From an uncultured Nostocoides sp. (lineage in GTDB: Bacteria; Actinomycetota; Actinomycetes; Actinomycetales; Dermatophilaceae): a DNA stretch of 64,000 nt. The stretch covers positions 62,001 to 126,000 of the forward strand of contig CALMQX010000033.1 in the NCBI GenBank assembly GCA_937873315.1. Reading direction: 5' to 3'. The notes beneath the pieces were generated by a model. It saw only the letters and a program-made list of their open reading frames with translations. It did not search any database and was not told the origin of the DNA. The translations under genes were made by a program, and so were the position numbers. Numbering within the stretch: the stretch's first letter is position 1; every line of letters starts with the position of its first letter. Below are positions 1-10,219 of this stretch, piece by piece.

Positions 1-753
1 AGCGTGATCGGCGTCCCAACCACGCGCTACATAGGTCGGCGCCAGCCACGCCAGGGACGAATAGAACTGCCACGATTGCGCGGTCAGGTAGGCCGCCATC
101 AGCACGGCGGTGCCCGAACGCCACGGAAGGGCATGGCTGACGTCCTGCGGTGCCGGGGCGGCCAGCGTGTGCTGGGCAATGCCTGAGGCGATGGGCACCC
201 AGAGGAGCACGGCAACGGTCGCCGGCGCCGCCCACACCAGCAGGGACGCGGGCCAACCATCGAGCGCGCTCTCCAGCGGCACCGACGAGGCCGCCGCGAT
301 CGCGGCGCCACCCATCATCGCGAACATCGTCAGGCCGGTCCCTAGCCCCCAGCGCTCCGGCGGGAAGAAGCCCTTGACCAGGCCCGGCAGCAGCGTGCCG
401 GTCAGCGCAATGCCGACACCGGCGGTGAGCGTCCCGGTATACAAACTCCACGTGTGGACGCCGCCGAGCCCACGCAGCGCGGTCCCGAGCAGAACCAGGG
501 TGACGCCACCACCGATCGCGTGGGCGATCCCCAGTCGTCGGCCGATCCGGCTGGACAACGGAGCCAGCACGCCCATGCACAAGACCGGGATCATCGTCAG
601 TGCGCCGATCGCTCGGGCATCGAGCCCGAGGTCGGATCGGATCGAGGCCGTCAGCGGGGGCAAACTCGCCATTAGCAGTCGGAGGTTCGCGGCAACGGTG
701 ACCAGGGCGGCGATGACGATCCACCGAGGCAGACGCTGGCTCGGGCGGGTCAT
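1..753 (-). CDS. MFS transporter, CynX/NimT-like (3' end cut by window)
   Basis: An open frame of 251 codons runs from an ATG at 753 to the window edge without a stop. The protein starts MTRPSQRLPRW and then alternates hydrophobic helices with short loops typical of the major facilitator superfamily. The early loop 'PLSSRIGRRLG' fits the conserved MFS loop between helices 2 and 3. The overall character resembles the cyanate/nitroimidazole (CynX/NimT) branch, which usually has about 400 residues, so roughly 60% is present. The substrate cannot be told. It is divergent from rtcB, with about 100 bp between starts. Confidence 0.8.
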   Translation of the reverse strand, partial: MTRPSQRLPRWIVIAALVTVAANLRLLMASLPPLTASIRSDLGLDARAIGALTMIPVLCMGVLAPLSSRIGRRLGIAHAIGGGVTLVLLGTALRGLGGVHTWSLYTGTLTAGVGIALTGTLLPGLVKGFFPPERWGLGTGLTMFAMMGGAAIAAASSVPLESALDGWPASLLVWAAPATVAVLLWVPIASGIAQHTLAAPAPQDVSHALPWRSGTAVLMAAYLTAQSWQFYSSLAWLAPTYVARGWDADHA

Positions 754-849
754 GAGGGTCGAGTATGCCCGGTGCTCAAGAAAATGGGTGGCGTGTCGGC
801 CGCTGGTGCCGCACGCTTGTCAGTGCCCGATGTGGGCAATCCAACGACA

Positions 850-2079
850 ATGAGAAAGCGAATCACCGTGTCCACCAGCACTCTTCCGGTCTCGCTGCCG
901 GGTGCGGTGGCTCCGATCCGGATGTGGGCAGATCCCACGGACGTCGAGCCAGCCGCGCTGGCCCAGCTGCGCAATATCGCCGCACTGCCCTGGGTGCAGG
1001 GGGTGGCCGTGATGCCCGATGTTCACTTGGGCAAGGGCGCCACCGTCGGTTCGGTCGTCGCCATGCGCTCGGCCGTTTCGCCGGCCGCAGTCGGGGTCGA
1101 CATCGGCTGCGGGATGACCGCGGTCCAGACCTCGCTGACCACCGATGACCTGCCCGACTCCTTGCGTTCGCTGCGGTCGGCCATCGAGGCAGCGATCCCC
1201 GTGGGCTTCCGGGCCCACCGTGACCCGGCCGCACCATTGACGGGCTCGGGAACGCAGGCCGCAGCGGCGGATGCGCTTTTCGACCGCTTTGATGCCCTCG
1301 ACGGCGGGGTTCACCGACTGCGGCAGAAGGCGACTCTCCAGGTCGGCACCCTTGGGGGCGGTAACCACTTCATCGAGGTGACCAGCGACGAGCACGAGCG
1401 CGTGTGGCTCATGCTGCATTCGGGATCCCGCAATATCGGCAACGAACTGGCGCAGCGGCATATCGCCACCGCGCAGACGCTGCCGCACAACGCGGACCTG
1501 CCGGATCGTGACCTTGCGGTCTTCATCGCTGGCAGCCCCCAGATGGCGGCCTACCTGCGTGATCTGTACTGGGCGCAGGAGTACGCGCTGCTCAACCGCT
1601 CGGTGATGATGCAGCTCTTCCAAGGGATCATCCGGGCGGCCTTCCCGCAGGTGTCCTTCGGGCAGGAGGTCTCGTGCCATCACAATTACGTGGCGGAGGA
1701 GACCTACGACGGGCTCGACGTGGTCGTCACCCGCAAGGGGGCCATCCGCGCGGGCCGGGGCGACCTCGGGCTCATTCCCGGTTCGATGGGGACCGGGTCG
1801 TATGTCGTGCGGGGTCTGGGCAACGAGCTGGCCTATTGCTCGGCCTCCCATGGCGCCGGCCGGCGGATGTCGCGGAATAAGGCGAAGCGCAGTTTCACGG
1901 TCGCGGACCTGGAGCGTCAGACCGCCGGCGTGGAATGCCGCAAGGACGTTGGGGTGCTGGACGAGATCCCCGGCGCCTACAAGGACCTTGGTCAGGTCAT
2001 TGCTGCGCAGAGCACCGGCCCGGAGCCGCTGGTTGAGGTGGTCACCCGCCTGAGCACGCTGCTCTGTGTCAAGGGGTGA
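850..2079 (+). CDS. rtcB: RNA-splicing ligase RtcB
   Basis: RtcB joins 2',3'-cyclic phosphate or 3'-phosphate RNA ends to 5'-OH ends using GTP and Mn2+. The hallmarks are present in order: 'PDVHLGKG', 'VGVDIGCGM' (metal Cys and Asp), 'GGGNHFIE', 'HSGSRNIGN', 'CHHNYV', 'PGSMGTGSYVVRG', and 'SHGAGRRMSR', which holds the guanylylated His. The ATG at 850 gives 409 residues, almost exactly the length of E. coli RtcB (408); the frame is open further upstream, but those residues do not resemble the family. I see no Shine-Dalgarno. No archease or RtcA neighbour is visible. Its last 11 bp overlap the oppositely oriented kinase gene. Confidence 0.95.
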   Translation: MRKRITVSTSTLPVSLPGAVAPIRMWADPTDVEPAALAQLRNIAALPWVQGVAVMPDVHLGKGATVGSVVAMRSAVSPAAVGVDIGCGMTAVQTSLTTDDLPDSLRSLRSAIEAAIPVGFRAHRDPAAPLTGSGTQAAAADALFDRFDALDGGVHRLRQKATLQVGTLGGGNHFIEVTSDEHERVWLMLHSGSRNIGNELAQRHIATAQTLPHNADLPDRDLAVFIAGSPQMAAYLRDLYWAQEYALLNRSVMMQLFQGIIRAAFPQVSFGQEVSCHHNYVAEETYDGLDVVVTRKGAIRAGRGDLGLIPGSMGTGSYVVRGLGNELAYCSASHGAGRRMSRNKAKRSFTVADLERQTAGVECRKDVGVLDEIPGAYKDLGQVIAAQSTGPEPLVEVVTRLSTLLCVKG

Positions 2080-2656
2080 GCCGGGCCGGGCCCGTGTCGA
2101 TGACGATGTCGGCACGGGCCCTGGTCTGGTTCCGGGCGTAGATCGCCCGTTCTTGAGCCGCCCACTGAGCCCACCGGCCGTCCATCAGGCCATCGCGGCT
2201 CATGGTCCGGCGATAGCGCACCGGCTCGGGGGCTTCCACCCAGATTGACGCGCTGGCCAGGTCTTCGGCTACCACCATCGCGCCGACTCCTTCGAGGACC
2301 ACCAATGGCCGAGGGGCCACCGGGACGTCCGGCCCGCGCAGGTCCCGCTCCCAGTCCCAGGTCGGGTATGCCGCCGGCTCGCCGAGGCGGACCGGATCCA
2401 TCAGGAGCTGCCGCACCAGGTGAATGCTTCCCGCCAGCATGGTCCACCCCTGATGCATGTCGTCCACGTGAAGGACGTGTCCACCAATGGCCTGCGCCAG
2501 GCCCACGGCATACGTGCTCTTGCCCGAACCGCTGGGACCGTCCACGGCAACCAGCGTGCAACCGCCCCATCGCGGGCCGCGGGTGGCAGCGAGGCGGCGC
2601 ACCAGGGTGAGGTGGCCCGCTTCGTGGTCGTCTCTCACGAAGGCCAGCCTAGGCAT
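2069..2656 (-). CDS. P-loop kinase, uridine-kinase-like
   Basis: The 195-residue protein has a clear Walker A motif (GPSGSGKST, residues 40-48) after a beta strand 'CTLVAVD'. It is followed by '[11 protein letters not shown]', the acidic substrate-side motif of uridine kinase/phosphoribulokinase-type enzymes, and by '[11 protein letters not shown]', which matches the Walker B strand of that superfamily. The likely reaction is ATP-dependent phosphorylation of a small hydroxyl substrate; which one is not visible. It ends inside the 3' end of rtcB and starts only about 14 bp from hisF, from which it diverges. Confidence 0.75.
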   Translation of the reverse strand: MPRLAFVRDDHEAGHLTLVRRLAATRGPRWGGCTLVAVDGPSGSGKSTYAVGLAQAIGGHVLHVDDMHQGWTMLAGSIHLVRQLLMDPVRLGEPAAYPTWDWERDLRGPDVPVAPRPLVVLEGVGAMVVAEDLASASIWVEAPEPVRYRRTMSRDGLMDGRWAQWAAQERAIYARNQTRARADIVIDTGPARLTP

Positions 2657-2657
2657 C

Positions 2658-2663
2658 TACAGT
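2658..2663 (+). promoter_or_regulatory. -10 hexamer of leaderless hisF
   Basis: TACAGT lies 7 nt before the GTG at 2671. No Shine-Dalgarno is present, and the spacing matches the other leaderless genes of the window. This favours 2671 over the in-frame GTG at 2665 as the hisF start. Confidence 0.55.
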
Positions 2664-2670
2664 CGTGCTC

Positions 2671-3429
2671 GTGGCGGTCGCGGTGCGGGTAATCCCTTGT
2701 CTGGATGTCGATGCCGGACGGGTGGTCAAGGGCGTCAACTTCGAGAGCCTGCGAGACGCGGGCGATCCGGTCGAATTGGCCGAACGGTATGGCCGGCTGG
2801 GGGCAGATGAGCTCACCTTCCTCGACGTCACGGCCAGCAGCGCCGGCCGGGACACCATGGTGGAGGTGGTCCGGCGGACGGCCGAGCAGGTCTTCATTCC
2901 GCTGACCGTGGGCGGCGGGGTGCGCACCCTGGACGACGTGGACCGGCTCCTGCGTGCGGGCGCAGACAAGGTGGGTATCAACACCGGAGCGATTGCTCGA
3001 CCGGAGGTGATCGCCGAGATTGCCGACCGCTTTGGCTCCCAGGTGCTGGTGCTCTCCGCTGACGTCCGGCGCGCGGCGGGTGGCTTTGAGGTCACCACCC
3101 ATGGTGGGCGGACTAGCGCTGGGCTCGAGGCCACCGCCTGGTGCGTGCGGGCCCAGGAGTTGGGCGCCGGGGAGATCCTGCTGAACTCGATGGATGCTGA
3201 TGGCACGAAGGATGGTTTCGACCTCGAACTCATCGAGGCGGTACGGCGCGAAGTGACCATCCCAGTCATCGCCAGTGGCGGTGCTGGGCGGCTCGAGCAC
3301 TTCGCTCCGGCCGTGCGCGCGGGGGCTGATGCGGTGCTGGCGGCGAGCGTGTTCCACTTCGGCGAACTCACCATCGGTGAGGTGAAGCGGGCCCTGGCCG
3401 CGGACGGCATACCGGTTCGACTGACCTGA
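2671..3429 (+). CDS. hisF: Imidazole glycerol phosphate synthase cyclase subunit HisF
   Basis: HisF is the cyclase half of the HisHF complex. It converts PRFAR plus ammonia from HisH into imidazole glycerol phosphate and AICAR in histidine synthesis. The (beta/alpha)8 barrel signatures are '[19 protein letters not shown]' with the first catalytic Asp, '[12 protein letters not shown]', 'KVGINTGAI', 'SADVRRA' with the second catalytic Asp, '[16 protein letters not shown]', and 'VIASGGAG'. The GTG at 2671 gives 252 residues and sits 7 nt after a -10 hexamer; an in-frame GTG at 2665 adds two residues. hisH and hisA are not in this window. hisI follows 740 bp downstream, separated by an opposing gene. 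Confidence 0.96.
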   Translation: MAVAVRVIPCLDVDAGRVVKGVNFESLRDAGDPVELAERYGRLGADELTFLDVTASSAGRDTMVEVVRRTAEQVFIPLTVGGGVRTLDDVDRLLRAGADKVGINTGAIARPEVIAEIADRFGSQVLVLSADVRRAAGGFEVTTHGGRTSAGLEATAWCVRAQELGAGEILLNSMDADGTKDGFDLELIEAVRREVTIPVIASGGAGRLEHFAPAVRAGADAVLAASVFHFGELTIGEVKRALAADGIPVRLT

Positions 3430-3483
3430 TCCCGTCCCTAGACCGGGACATTCGTCCAGCTCGGGCGGCCGGACCGAGGGGCG

Positions 3484-4125
3484 TCAGACCCCCAGGTTGG
3501 CGTTCTTGAGGGTCTCGATCGCCGCTTCCGCGCCGGCGTAGCCGACGTCGGCCACCCGCGCGCGGCCATAGATCAGGAGCGCCAAGTCCACCGGAGCGCC
3601 GGTCACGACAACGCCGGGCCCCCGGCCGCCGCGGATGATCTTGCGGCCGGGCGCCTTGAGATCGACCGAGACCCCCGCCCTCCGAAGGAAGAGCGGCGCA
3701 ATCCGTCCAAGGGCATCCCAGGTGGCATCGGCCACGAATGCCGGTACTTCGCGCCGAGCCCGCGGCTCGCCATCGCCCCGCAGGACGTCCTCGTGGTGAA
3801 TGACGAATTCCAGGGTGTTCACGGCGGCATCCACCAGATCCACGCGGGTGGGGTGCCAGAAGGGTGGACCGGTACGGACGGCGTGGATCAACTGCCGCCA
3901 GTCTGTCTGGGCCAGCTCATCCTGGGCCTTCTCCAGGCGGCCGCCTAGCCCTGGGACGAGGATGCCGACCGCCAGGTCCGGGCGGCGCTCGCGGATAATG
4001 AGGTGCGCGGCGAGATCCCGGGTCAACCAGGTGCCGCACAGCGTCGGCGCGTCCGGGCCGACCTTCTCAAAGAGGTCGCACAGCGCCAGACGCTCGGCCC
4101 GGGCAGCAGTCATCGTCTCGCTCAT
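3484..4125 (-). CDS. TIGR03085-type metal-binding protein (DinB/mycothiol-maleylpyruvate-isomerase-like fold)
   Basis: The 213-residue protein begins [19 protein letters not shown] and carries the family pattern '[22 protein letters not shown]...' followed by '[12 protein letters not shown]'. The spaced His residues fit the metal site of the DinB/MDMPI four-helix bundle. In actinobacteria these proteins are thought to be mycothiol-dependent enzymes or of unknown function, and no substrate can be assigned here. Further ATGs lie at 4134 and 4137. It sits tail-to-tail with hisF and head-to-head with hisI, in the usual actinobacterial position beside hisI. Confidence 0.8.
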   Translation of the reverse strand: MSETMTAARAERLALCDLFEKVGPDAPTLCGTWLTRDLAAHLIIRERRPDLAVGILVPGLGGRLEKAQDELAQTDWRQLIHAVRTGPPFWHPTRVDLVDAAVNTLEFVIHHEDVLRGDGEPRARREVPAFVADATWDALGRIAPLFLRRAGVSVDLKAPGRKIIRGGRGPGVVVTGAPVDLALLIYGRARVADVGYAGAEAAIETLKNANLGV

Positions 4126-4158
4126 GGACCCCATCATGACCTGAGCAGACACACCAGG

Positions 4159-4164
4159 CACAAT
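4159..4164 (+). promoter_or_regulatory. -10-like hexamer of hisI-trp operon
   Basis: CACAAT ends 6 nt before the hisI GTG at 4171, and no Shine-Dalgarno is visible. It is weaker than the TANNNT hexamers elsewhere but has the same geometry. It would drive the ten-gene his/trp/dsb operon. Confidence 0.4.
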
Positions 4165-4170
4165 GTCCGG

Positions 4171-4530
4171 GTGTCGACCCACCTGGATCCCACCGTGGCC
4201 GCCCGCCTGAAGCGGGATCCGGCCGGCCTGGTTGCGGCCATCGTTCAAGACGCCGAATCCGGGGAGGTGCTCATGCTCGGCTGGATGGATGACGAGGCGC
4301 TGCACCGCACGCTCACGTCCGGGCGGGTGACCTTCTGGTCACGCAGCCGCGGCGAGTACTGGCGCAAGGGCGATACCTCCGGACATGCCCAGTTCGTGCG
4401 CTCGGTGGCGCTGGACTGTGATGGCGATGCGTTGCTCGTGCGGGTGTGGCAGGTCGGAGCGGCCTGCCACACCGGGGACCGTACCTGCTTCGACGCCGGG
4501 GACCTCGGCGCGGCGGAGGGCAGCCCATGA
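4171..4530 (+). CDS. hisI: Phosphoribosyl-AMP cyclohydrolase HisI
   Basis: HisI opens the adenine ring of phosphoribosyl-AMP, the third step of histidine synthesis. The 119-residue protein has the single-domain form without the HisE pyrophosphohydrolase. The motifs are '[12 protein letters not shown]', '[19 protein letters not shown]' and the metal-binding region '[26 protein letters not shown]' with its Asp and Cys ligands. The GTG at 4171 gives the family start '[24 protein letters not shown]'. Its stop overlaps the trpE ATG by 4 bp, so the two are translationally coupled. Confidence 0.95.
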   Translation: MSTHLDPTVAARLKRDPAGLVAAIVQDAESGEVLMLGWMDDEALHRTLTSGRVTFWSRSRGEYWRKGDTSGHAQFVRSVALDCDGDALLVRVWQVGAACHTGDRTCFDAGDLGAAEGSP

Positions 4531-6083
4531 GCCGGGACATCGTGCCCGACCTGGCATTCGGTCGGACCTGGCCGGATGCGAACTCCTTTGCCGTGCTGGC
4601 TCGAGACCGCCGCGTGATCCCGGTCGTGCGCCGCCTCATGGCCGACGCCGAGACCCCGGTCGGGCTCTACCGCAAACTGGCAGACAACCGTCCAGGCACC
4701 TTCCTCCTGGAGTCCGCGGAGCACGGCGGGGTGTGGTCTCGTTGGTCCATCATCGGGACGGCCAGCCGAGCCACGCTGACCGAGAAGGATGGCGAGACCT
4801 ACTGGGTGGGGGAGCCGCCGGCGGGCGTGCCCACGAGCGGGCCGGCCACGCAGACGCTGCGCGAGACCATGGCCGTGTTGGCGACCGAACCGATTCCGGG
4901 GTTGCCGCCGTTGACCGGTGGCATGGTCGGCGCGATCACCTATGACGCGGTGCGGCGGTGGGAGCGCGTCCCGAGCACCGCGCCGGACGAGTTGGGCCTG
5001 CCCGAGATCGGCATGATGCTCGCCACCGATCTCGCCGTCCTCGATCATGCCGACGGCTCGGTTCTCCTGGTCGCGAACGCGGTGAACTATGACGCCACCG
5101 ATGAGCGCGTGGATTGGGCGTATACCGATGCGCTCGCCCGCTTGGACGCCATGACCGCTGCCCTGGCGCAGCCGGCCGCGAGCACCGTGGCGTTGGTCGA
5201 CGACGCCATCGCGGCGGCGACCCTGGCGACCGTGCGACCTGGAATGACCCAGGAGCGTTACGAGGAGATCGTCGAGTTGGCCAAGGAGGACATCCGGGCC
5301 GGCGAGGTGTTCCAGGTCGTCCTCTCCCAACGGTTCTCGCTGGACTGCGCGGCCGACGCCCTCGATGTTTATCGGGCGCTGCGAGCCTCGAACCCCAGCC
5401 CGTATATGTACCTGCTGCGGGTGCCGGGCCCTGAGGGCATGACCTATGACATCGTCGGCTCCTCGCCGGAGGCTTTGGTGCGGGTCACCGGGGAGCAAGC
5501 CATCACGCACCCCATCGCAGGATCGCGGCCCCGCGGCAAGACCCCGGAGGATGACGTCCGACTCGCCGAGGAACTGATCGCGGACCCCAAGGAGCGCTCA
5601 GAGCACGTCATGCTCGTCGATCTGGGGCGCAATGACCTCCAGCGGGTATGCCGCCCCGGCACCGTTGACGTCGTCGAGCTCATGGCTATCCGTCGGTACA
5701 GCCACATCATGCATATCGAGTCGACCGTGACGGGAGCGATCCGACCCGGGACCGCCGCATTCGATGTGCTGGTCTCCACCTTCCCGGCCGGGACCCTATC
5801 CGGCGCTCCGAAGCCGCGCGCGATGGCGCTGATCGAGCAGTATGAACCGACCCGACGGGGCCTCTACGGCGGGGTGGTGGGCTACTTGGACTTCCATGGA
5901 GACCTGGATATGGCCATTGCGATCCGGACCGCAGTGATCAAGGACGGGGTCGCACACGTCCAGGCCGGAGCCGGCATCGTGGCCGACTCCCGTCCGACCG
6001 CCGAGCATGAGGAGTGCGTCGCCAAGGCAGCCGCTGCGCTGCGTGCGGTGGCGACGGCGAGTGCGATGCGGACTGTGTCGTGA
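4527..6083 (+). CDS. trpE: Anthranilate synthase component I (TrpE)
   Basis: TrpE makes anthranilate from chorismate with ammonia supplied by TrpG, the committed step to tryptophan. The 518-residue protein shows the chorismate-binding core: '[26 protein letters not shown]', '[10 protein letters not shown]', '[12 protein letters not shown]', '[16 protein letters not shown]', '[13 protein letters not shown]', '[17 protein letters not shown]' and '[11 protein letters not shown]'-like '[11 protein letters not shown]'. The N-terminal '[18 protein letters not shown]' is the region where feedback-binding residues lie in known TrpE. No trpG is in the window. ATGA overlap with hisI; GTGA overlap with the next gene. 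Confidence 0.97.
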   Translation: MSRDIVPDLAFGRTWPDANSFAVLARDRRVIPVVRRLMADAETPVGLYRKLADNRPGTFLLESAEHGGVWSRWSIIGTASRATLTEKDGETYWVGEPPAGVPTSGPATQTLRETMAVLATEPIPGLPPLTGGMVGAITYDAVRRWERVPSTAPDELGLPEIGMMLATDLAVLDHADGSVLLVANAVNYDATDERVDWAYTDALARLDAMTAALAQPAASTVALVDDAIAAATLATVRPGMTQERYEEIVELAKEDIRAGEVFQVVLSQRFSLDCAADALDVYRALRASNPSPYMYLLRVPGPEGMTYDIVGSSPEALVRVTGEQAITHPIAGSRPRGKTPEDDVRLAEELIADPKERSEHVMLVDLGRNDLQRVCRPGTVDVVELMAIRRYSHIMHIESTVTGAIRPGTAAFDVLVSTFPAGTLSGAPKPRAMALIEQYEPTRRGLYGGVVGYLDFHGDLDMAIAIRTAVIKDGVAHVQAGAGIVADSRPTAEHEECVAKAAAALRAVATASAMRTVS

Positions 6084-6679
6084 GCAGCAAGCGGACCGTC
6101 TTGCTGCTCACCGTGGTCGCGGCGCTGATCTTGCTGGTGGCGAGTTTCCGGCCATGGGTGAGCGGCTCAAGCTCTGATCCCGTGCTGGCTGGCACTCCCT
6201 TGTCGGCCTCGGGCTCGCAGGCGATTCCGGGCCTGCTCTCGCTGGCCGTGGCGCTGCTGGCGGCGGGAGTCGCAGCGGCCACGACCGGCGTGTGGCCCCG
6301 GCGGATCGCCCTGTTGGGGTATGCCGTGGTGCTGGGCGTGGTGGGCGCCCTGGTGGTGCGCGCGCTGCTGTCACCAGCCGGAGTGCTCGAGCCGGTGGCC
6401 GCTTCGTCAGCGGGCCGAACGGGAGATCTGCCGGTCGAGGCAGCGGTGACGATCTGGCCGTGGATCGCTCTGGTCGGTGTGCTGGTGGGCGCCCTGGCGT
6501 GGGTCGGGGCGGTGCGTGGGCAGCGGGACTGGGGCGGCCTTGGACGACGCTACGCCGCCCCCGATACCGATCGCGCTGGGAGCCGGGGCGAGCGGGTCAG
6601 TAGTGATTGGGATCGACTCTCGGTAGGAGAGGACCCGACACTCGACGAGCCAGGTGACGAAGAGCAGGTCTCGACCTGA
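6080..6679 (+). CDS. Trp biosynthesis-associated membrane protein (TIGR02234-type)
   Basis: The 199-residue protein has about four transmembrane helices (near residues 5-23, 45-65, 72-95 and 125-145) and a charged C-terminal tail. An extracytoplasmic loop contains 'RPWVSG'. Actinobacterial trp operons commonly carry a protein of this kind directly after trpE; its role is unknown. The GTG at 6080 overlaps the trpE stop (GTGA), which fixes the start. Confidence 0.85.
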   Translation: MSSKRTVLLLTVVAALILLVASFRPWVSGSSSDPVLAGTPLSASGSQAIPGLLSLAVALLAAGVAAATTGVWPRRIALLGYAVVLGVVGALVVRALLSPAGVLEPVAASSAGRTGDLPVEAAVTIWPWIALVGVLVGALAWVGAVRGQRDWGGLGRRYAAPDTDRAGSRGERVSSDWDRLSVGEDPTLDEPGDEEQVST

Positions 6680-6732
6680 CACAATGGCCAACGACATTCC
6701 GATCCAGCTGAACCCGCAGGAAGGCTTCTCAC

Positions 6733-6945
6733 ATGGACGACCACGACAACCACGGTCATAGCGTTGCTGCGTGGACCACTGTCGTCATCATGATCGTGGG
6801 CTTCGCGCTCGGCTCGTGGGCCGTTGCGGTCGCGAGCATTCCGCTGATCTGGGTCTCGGTCGCGATCATCGCTCTCGGCGGCGTCGCAGGCAAGGTCATG
6901 GCGATGGCCGGCTATGGCGCGAAGCCCGGCGGGTCGGTCTCCTGA
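6733..6945 (+). CDS. HGxxPAAW-type small membrane protein
   Basis: The 70-residue protein starts with a His/Asp-rich stretch and then 'HGHSVAAW', followed by two hydrophobic helices and a '[15 protein letters not shown]' tail. This is the small membrane family named for an HGxxPAAW motif in actinobacterial trp operons; here the Pro is replaced by Val. The function is unknown. A purine-rich 'GCAGGAAGG' lies about 8 nt before the ATG. Its stop codon overlaps the apparent CTG start of trpC. Confidence 0.8.
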   Translation: MDDHDNHGHSVAAWTTVVIMIVGFALGSWAVAVASIPLIWVSVAIIALGGVAGKVMAMAGYGAKPGGSVS

Positions 6946-7729
6946 GCACCGTCCTCGACGCCATCATCCTCGGGGTCCGCGAGGATCTCGCGCGCCGGGA
7001 GCACGCTCTGCCGTATGCCGCGCTGAGCGCGATGGCCGAGTTAACCACGCCCGCGATCGACGCCCGCTGCGTGCTGGCGGCCCCGGGACTCACGCTGATT
7101 GCTGAAGTCAAGCGGGCCAGCCCCAGCAAAGGGGAGCTAGCCACCATCGCCGATCCCGCGAGCCTGGCCGCGGCATACGTGCGTGGCGGCGCCGGCCTGG
7201 TCAGCGTGCTGACCGAGGAGCGCCGATTCGGTGGCTCGTTGGCTGATCTGGATGCGGTCCGGGCGGCCGTGTCGGTTCCCGTCCTGCGCAAGGACTTCAT
7301 GGTCAGCGAGTACCAAATCCTCGAGGCGCGGGCCCATGGCGCGGACGTCATCCTGCTGATCGTGGCGGCCTTGGGTGATGAGGAGCTCAGCCGTCTGCTC
7401 GACCTCACCCATCAGTTGGGCATGACCGCACTGGTGGAGGTCCACGACGAGGACGAGACGCATCGGGCCGTCCGCCTGGGGGCGGCGGTGATCGGCGTGA
7501 ACGCGCGCAACCTGAAGACCCTCGAGATCGACCCCGACGTCTTTGGTCGCCTGCGGCCGCTGATCCCCAGCGAGATCGTCGCGGTGGCCGAGTCCGGAAT
7601 CGCCAGTGCGGCAGATGCGGCCCGCTATGCCGCGCAGGGCGCCGATGCGGTACTTGTCGGGGAGTCCCTCGTGCGCGATGGCGACCCCGAAGCGGCCGCC
7701 CGCGCGATGGTGAGTGCAGGAGTTCTGTC

Positions 7730-7733
<4 letters not shown>
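6942..7733 (+). CDS. trpC: Indole-3-glycerol phosphate synthase (TrpC), apparent CTG start
   Basis: TrpC closes the indole ring from CdRP. The 263-residue barrel shows '[15 protein letters not shown]' with catalytic Glu and Lys, '[16 protein letters not shown]', '[28 protein letters not shown]', '[11 protein letters not shown]', '[15 protein letters not shown]' and 'VAVAESGI'. Homologues begin 'MSVLDEII', which aligns with 'LSTVLDAII' here. There is no in-frame ATG, GTG or TTG at that point: the codon is CTG at 6942, overlapping the stop of the preceding gene as CTGA. That is the same 4-bp coupling used by trpB and trpA. A sequencing error from ATGA is the main alternative. Confidence 0.93.
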
Positions 7734-8931
<1,198 letters not shown>

Positions 8932-8935
<4 letters not shown>

Positions 8936-9741
8936 CCTCGCCGGGAGTGAGGGAGGTGCTTGCGCGTTGCCGCGAGCAGGGTCGAGCCGCGCTGATCGGC
9001 TACCTCCCGGTGGGTTTCCCCTCGGTCGAGGGCTCGATTCAGGCCATGGTGGCGATGGTCGAGGAGGGCGTCGACATCGTCGAAGTCGGCATCCCCTACT
9101 CGGATCCGCTCATGGACGGTCCGGTCATCCAGCAGGCCGCTGCGGCAGCCCTCGAGGCCGGGACCCGGGTGGACGACGTCTTCCGCGCCACCGCGGCGGT
9201 CCGGGCCGCGGGCGCGCCACCGCTGGTGATGACCTACTGGAATCTGGTGTTGCGCAGGGGGGTTGAGCGATTCGCTGCGGATCTGGCGGCCAATGGTGGG
9301 GCCGGCCTGATTACCCCCGATCTCATCCCCGATGAAGCCGCCGACTGGATCGCCGCGAGCGACCGTCACCAGCTGGACCGGTGCTTCCTGGTCGCGCCTT
9401 CCTCGACGCCTGACCGGCTGGCGCAGGTCACCGCTCAATGCCGGGGCTTTGTGTATGCCGCCTCGACGATGGGGGTGACCGGCGCCCGATCATCGGTGAG
9501 TGATGCCGCCTATGACATCGTCACCCGCACGCGAGCTGTGACCGATCTCCCGGTGTGCGTCGGGCTCGGCGTCTCCACCAGGCAGCAGGCCGCGGACTTG
9601 GCCGGCGTGGCCGACGGCGTGATCGTGGGCTCGGCGCTGGTGCGCTGCCTTTTCGGCGAGGGGGAACTCTCGCAGCGCATTGAGGCGTTGCGGGCACTGA
9701 CACGAGAACTAGCGGCCGGAGTAAGAGAGGGACGCCCATGA
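8932..9741 (+). CDS. trpA: Tryptophan synthase alpha chain (TrpA)
   Basis: TrpA cleaves indole-3-glycerol phosphate to indole, which is channelled to TrpB. The 269-residue barrel has '[15 protein letters not shown]', '[18 protein letters not shown]' with the catalytic pair E51 and D62, '[33 protein letters not shown]', '[14 protein letters not shown]' and '[29 protein letters not shown]'. The GTG start overlaps the trpB stop, and its own stop overlaps the next ATG. Confidence 0.97.
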
Positions 9742-10214
9742 ACGCACGGGTGAAGGATGTCCTCGGGCTCTTGGCTCGGCTGATTCTCGGCGGGGTGCTC
9801 ATCTATGCCGGTGCGGTCAAGGTCGGGAAACCGCTCACCTCGCAGCGCGCTGTCCAGGCGTATGACGTGCTGCCCTATGACCTGGCCGGGTGGGTGGGCC
9901 TGATCCTCCCGTTTGCCGAGATCGTCCTGGGCCTGCTGTTGGTCCTGGGTCTGTTCACGCGACTTGCAGCAGCCATCAGTGCGCTGCTGATGACGATCTT
10001 CATCGTGGGTATTGCGCAGGCCTGGGCCAGAGGCTTGACCATCGACTGTGGCTGTTTCGGCGGCGGCGGCCAGGTGACTGCCGGGGAGACCGCGTATCCT
10101 CAGGAGATCGCCCGAGACCTCGGCCTCGTTCTGTGTGGGGCCTGGTTGTGGTGGCGTCCCACGTCGATTGCTTCCCTCGACCGCGTCCTCTTCGGCGCCT
10201 CTAAGGAGAACTAA
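9738..10214 (+). CDS. MauE/DoxX-family membrane protein
   Basis: The 158-residue protein has about four transmembrane helices and the motif 'RLILGGVLIYAGAVKVGKP' at its N terminus, typical of MauE/DoxX proteins. A 'DCGCFGG' Cys pair sits near residues 101-103. MauE-like proteins are associated with disulfide formation in exported proteins, and the two thioredoxin-fold genes that follow support a redox role, possibly as the membrane partner that reoxidises them. ATGA overlap with trpA places it in the trp operon. Confidence 0.8.
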   Translation: MNARVKDVLGLLARLILGGVLIYAGAVKVGKPLTSQRAVQAYDVLPYDLAGWVGLILPFAEIVLGLLLVLGLFTRLAAAISALLMTIFIVGIAQAWARGLTIDCGCFGGGGQVTAGETAYPQEIARDLGLVLCGAWLWWRPTSIASLDRVLFGASKEN

Positions 10215-10219
10215 AAACC

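Noticed and set aside
772-849. Upstream extension of rtcB
   Set aside because: The 26 extra residues have no family resemblance, and the ATG at 850 gives the standard RtcB length.
4131-4170. Trp leader peptide or attenuator ahead of the his/trp operon
   Set aside because: No Trp-rich leader ORF or alternating hairpins are visible in the short gap before hisI; trpE follows hisI with a 4-bp overlap, leaving no room.
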